Below are positions 63,531 through 64,000 of a DNA stretch of 64,000 nt, piece by piece. Where the stretch lies: contig NW_023366951.1 of assembly GCF_902167145.1 (NCBI RefSeq), forward strand, positions 1 to 64,000. Direction: 5' to 3'. This stretch comes from Zea mays. Its lineage: Eukaryota > Streptophyta > Magnoliopsida > Poales > Poaceae. The notes under the pieces are model-generated. The model ran no database searches. It saw only the letters and a program-made list of their open reading frames with translations, and was not told where the DNA came from. Positions within the stretch are counted from its first letter, which is position 1. Each line of letters starts with the position of its first letter. A program made the position numbers and the translations under genes.

Positions 63531-64000
63531 GTTTTTAACCAAGAAATGGTTTCCACCAGAAATCCAAGAATGTAATCTATGGCAAGGAAACATATGTGGG
63601 GTGAGGTGTACGAGCCTCTGGTCGATGATCAATGGCCACAGAACCCCCATTTTGCCGAAAATAGCCATGAACGACCATTTTCAATAATACCGAAGGCTAA
63701 CACGTACGAGTTTTTGACCAAGAAATGGTCTCCACCAAAAATCCAAGAATGTGATCTATGGCAAGGAAACATATGTGGGGTGAGATTTATGAGCCTCTAG
63801 TCGATGATAAATGGCCACACAACCCCCCATTTTTTTATGAAAATAGCCATGAGCGACCATTTTCAATAATATGAGAGGCTAAGACCTACAGATTTTTGAC
63901 CAAGAAATAGTCTCCACCAGAAATCCAAGAATGTGATCTATGGCAAGGAAACATATGTGGGGTGAGGTGTATGAGCCTATGGTCGATGATCAATGGCCAC

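Larger units (their letters stand above)
35559..64000 (+). repeat. knob180 satellite array, block 5 (right outer arm, expanded)
   Basis: This plus-strand array runs to the window edge. Its first few kilobases mirror the left outer arm monomer by monomer (for example, the type sequence from 35877 onward matches that reading leftward from 7513). The block is then expanded by successive tandem duplications of multi-monomer segments, described separately. Markers include about twenty long 22-bp-insertion monomers between 35748 and 61314, often 1637-1639 or 920-922 bp apart. None was seen after 61314. The array continues past position 64000. Confidence 0.93.

Noticed and set aside
1..64000. Whole palindrome as an assembly or read fold-back artefact
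   Set aside because: The arms differ by base changes, monomer gains and losses, block duplications and an 11.3-kb transposon, and the centre is asymmetric. A technical fold-back would give nearly identical arms. Individual near-identical duplications still deserve a depth check.
1..64000. Other maize tandem repeats such as TR-1 (about 350 bp) or CentC (about 156 bp)
   Set aside because: The period here is about 180 bp, with a 202-bp variant, and the monomer sequence matches my recollection of knob180 throughout. I saw no second satellite family.

Overview
This window looks like plant nuclear DNA from a maize-type genome (Zea, or a close relative such as Tripsacum). About 52.7 of the 64 kb is one tandem satellite with a period near 180 bp, and its sequence matches what I recognise as the maize knob repeat (knob180). 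The other 11.3 kb is a single complete-looking CACTA (En/Spm-type) DNA transposon inserted in the satellite. No ordinary host gene, rRNA, tRNA or CRISPR array was seen.

Layout: satellite on the minus strand 1-7831; plus 7832-15441; minus 15442-22661; CACTA element 22662-33957 with a 3-bp AGA target duplication; minus satellite 33958-35558; plus satellite 35559-64000. The two outer strand-switch points (7831/7832 and 35558/35559) are exact reverse complements. Private monomer variants on one side recur in mirrored order on the other. The window is therefore a very large inverted duplication of knob satellite with its centre near 15441/15442. The arms later diverged by gain and loss of whole monomers, a 2536-bp tandem duplication in the right inner arm, a cascade of tandem duplications (about 4735, 1638, 897, 3298, 1842, 1641, 718 and 360 bp) in the right outer arm, and the CACTA insertion. 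The matching position in the left inner arm (9424-9426) is an empty site, which orders the events: inverted duplication first, transposon later.

The CACTA element reads left to right. It has 15-bp perfect terminal inverted repeats, subterminal clusters of an 11-mer family, a GC-rich leader, a TNPD/TNP2-type transposase gene (two coding exons, 1135 codons, no internal stop) and a multi-exon TNPA-like gene (ten exons that join in frame to 655 codons). By analogy with En/Spm, the first product would cut and join the DNA while the second would bind the subterminal motifs. The large seventh intron of the second gene holds antisense, exon-like sequence that may be a captured host gene fragment.

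All domain and family names rest on recognition of sequence motifs. No search was run. Boundaries of the tandem duplications are approximate, because breakpoints inside a satellite cannot be placed exactly by eye.
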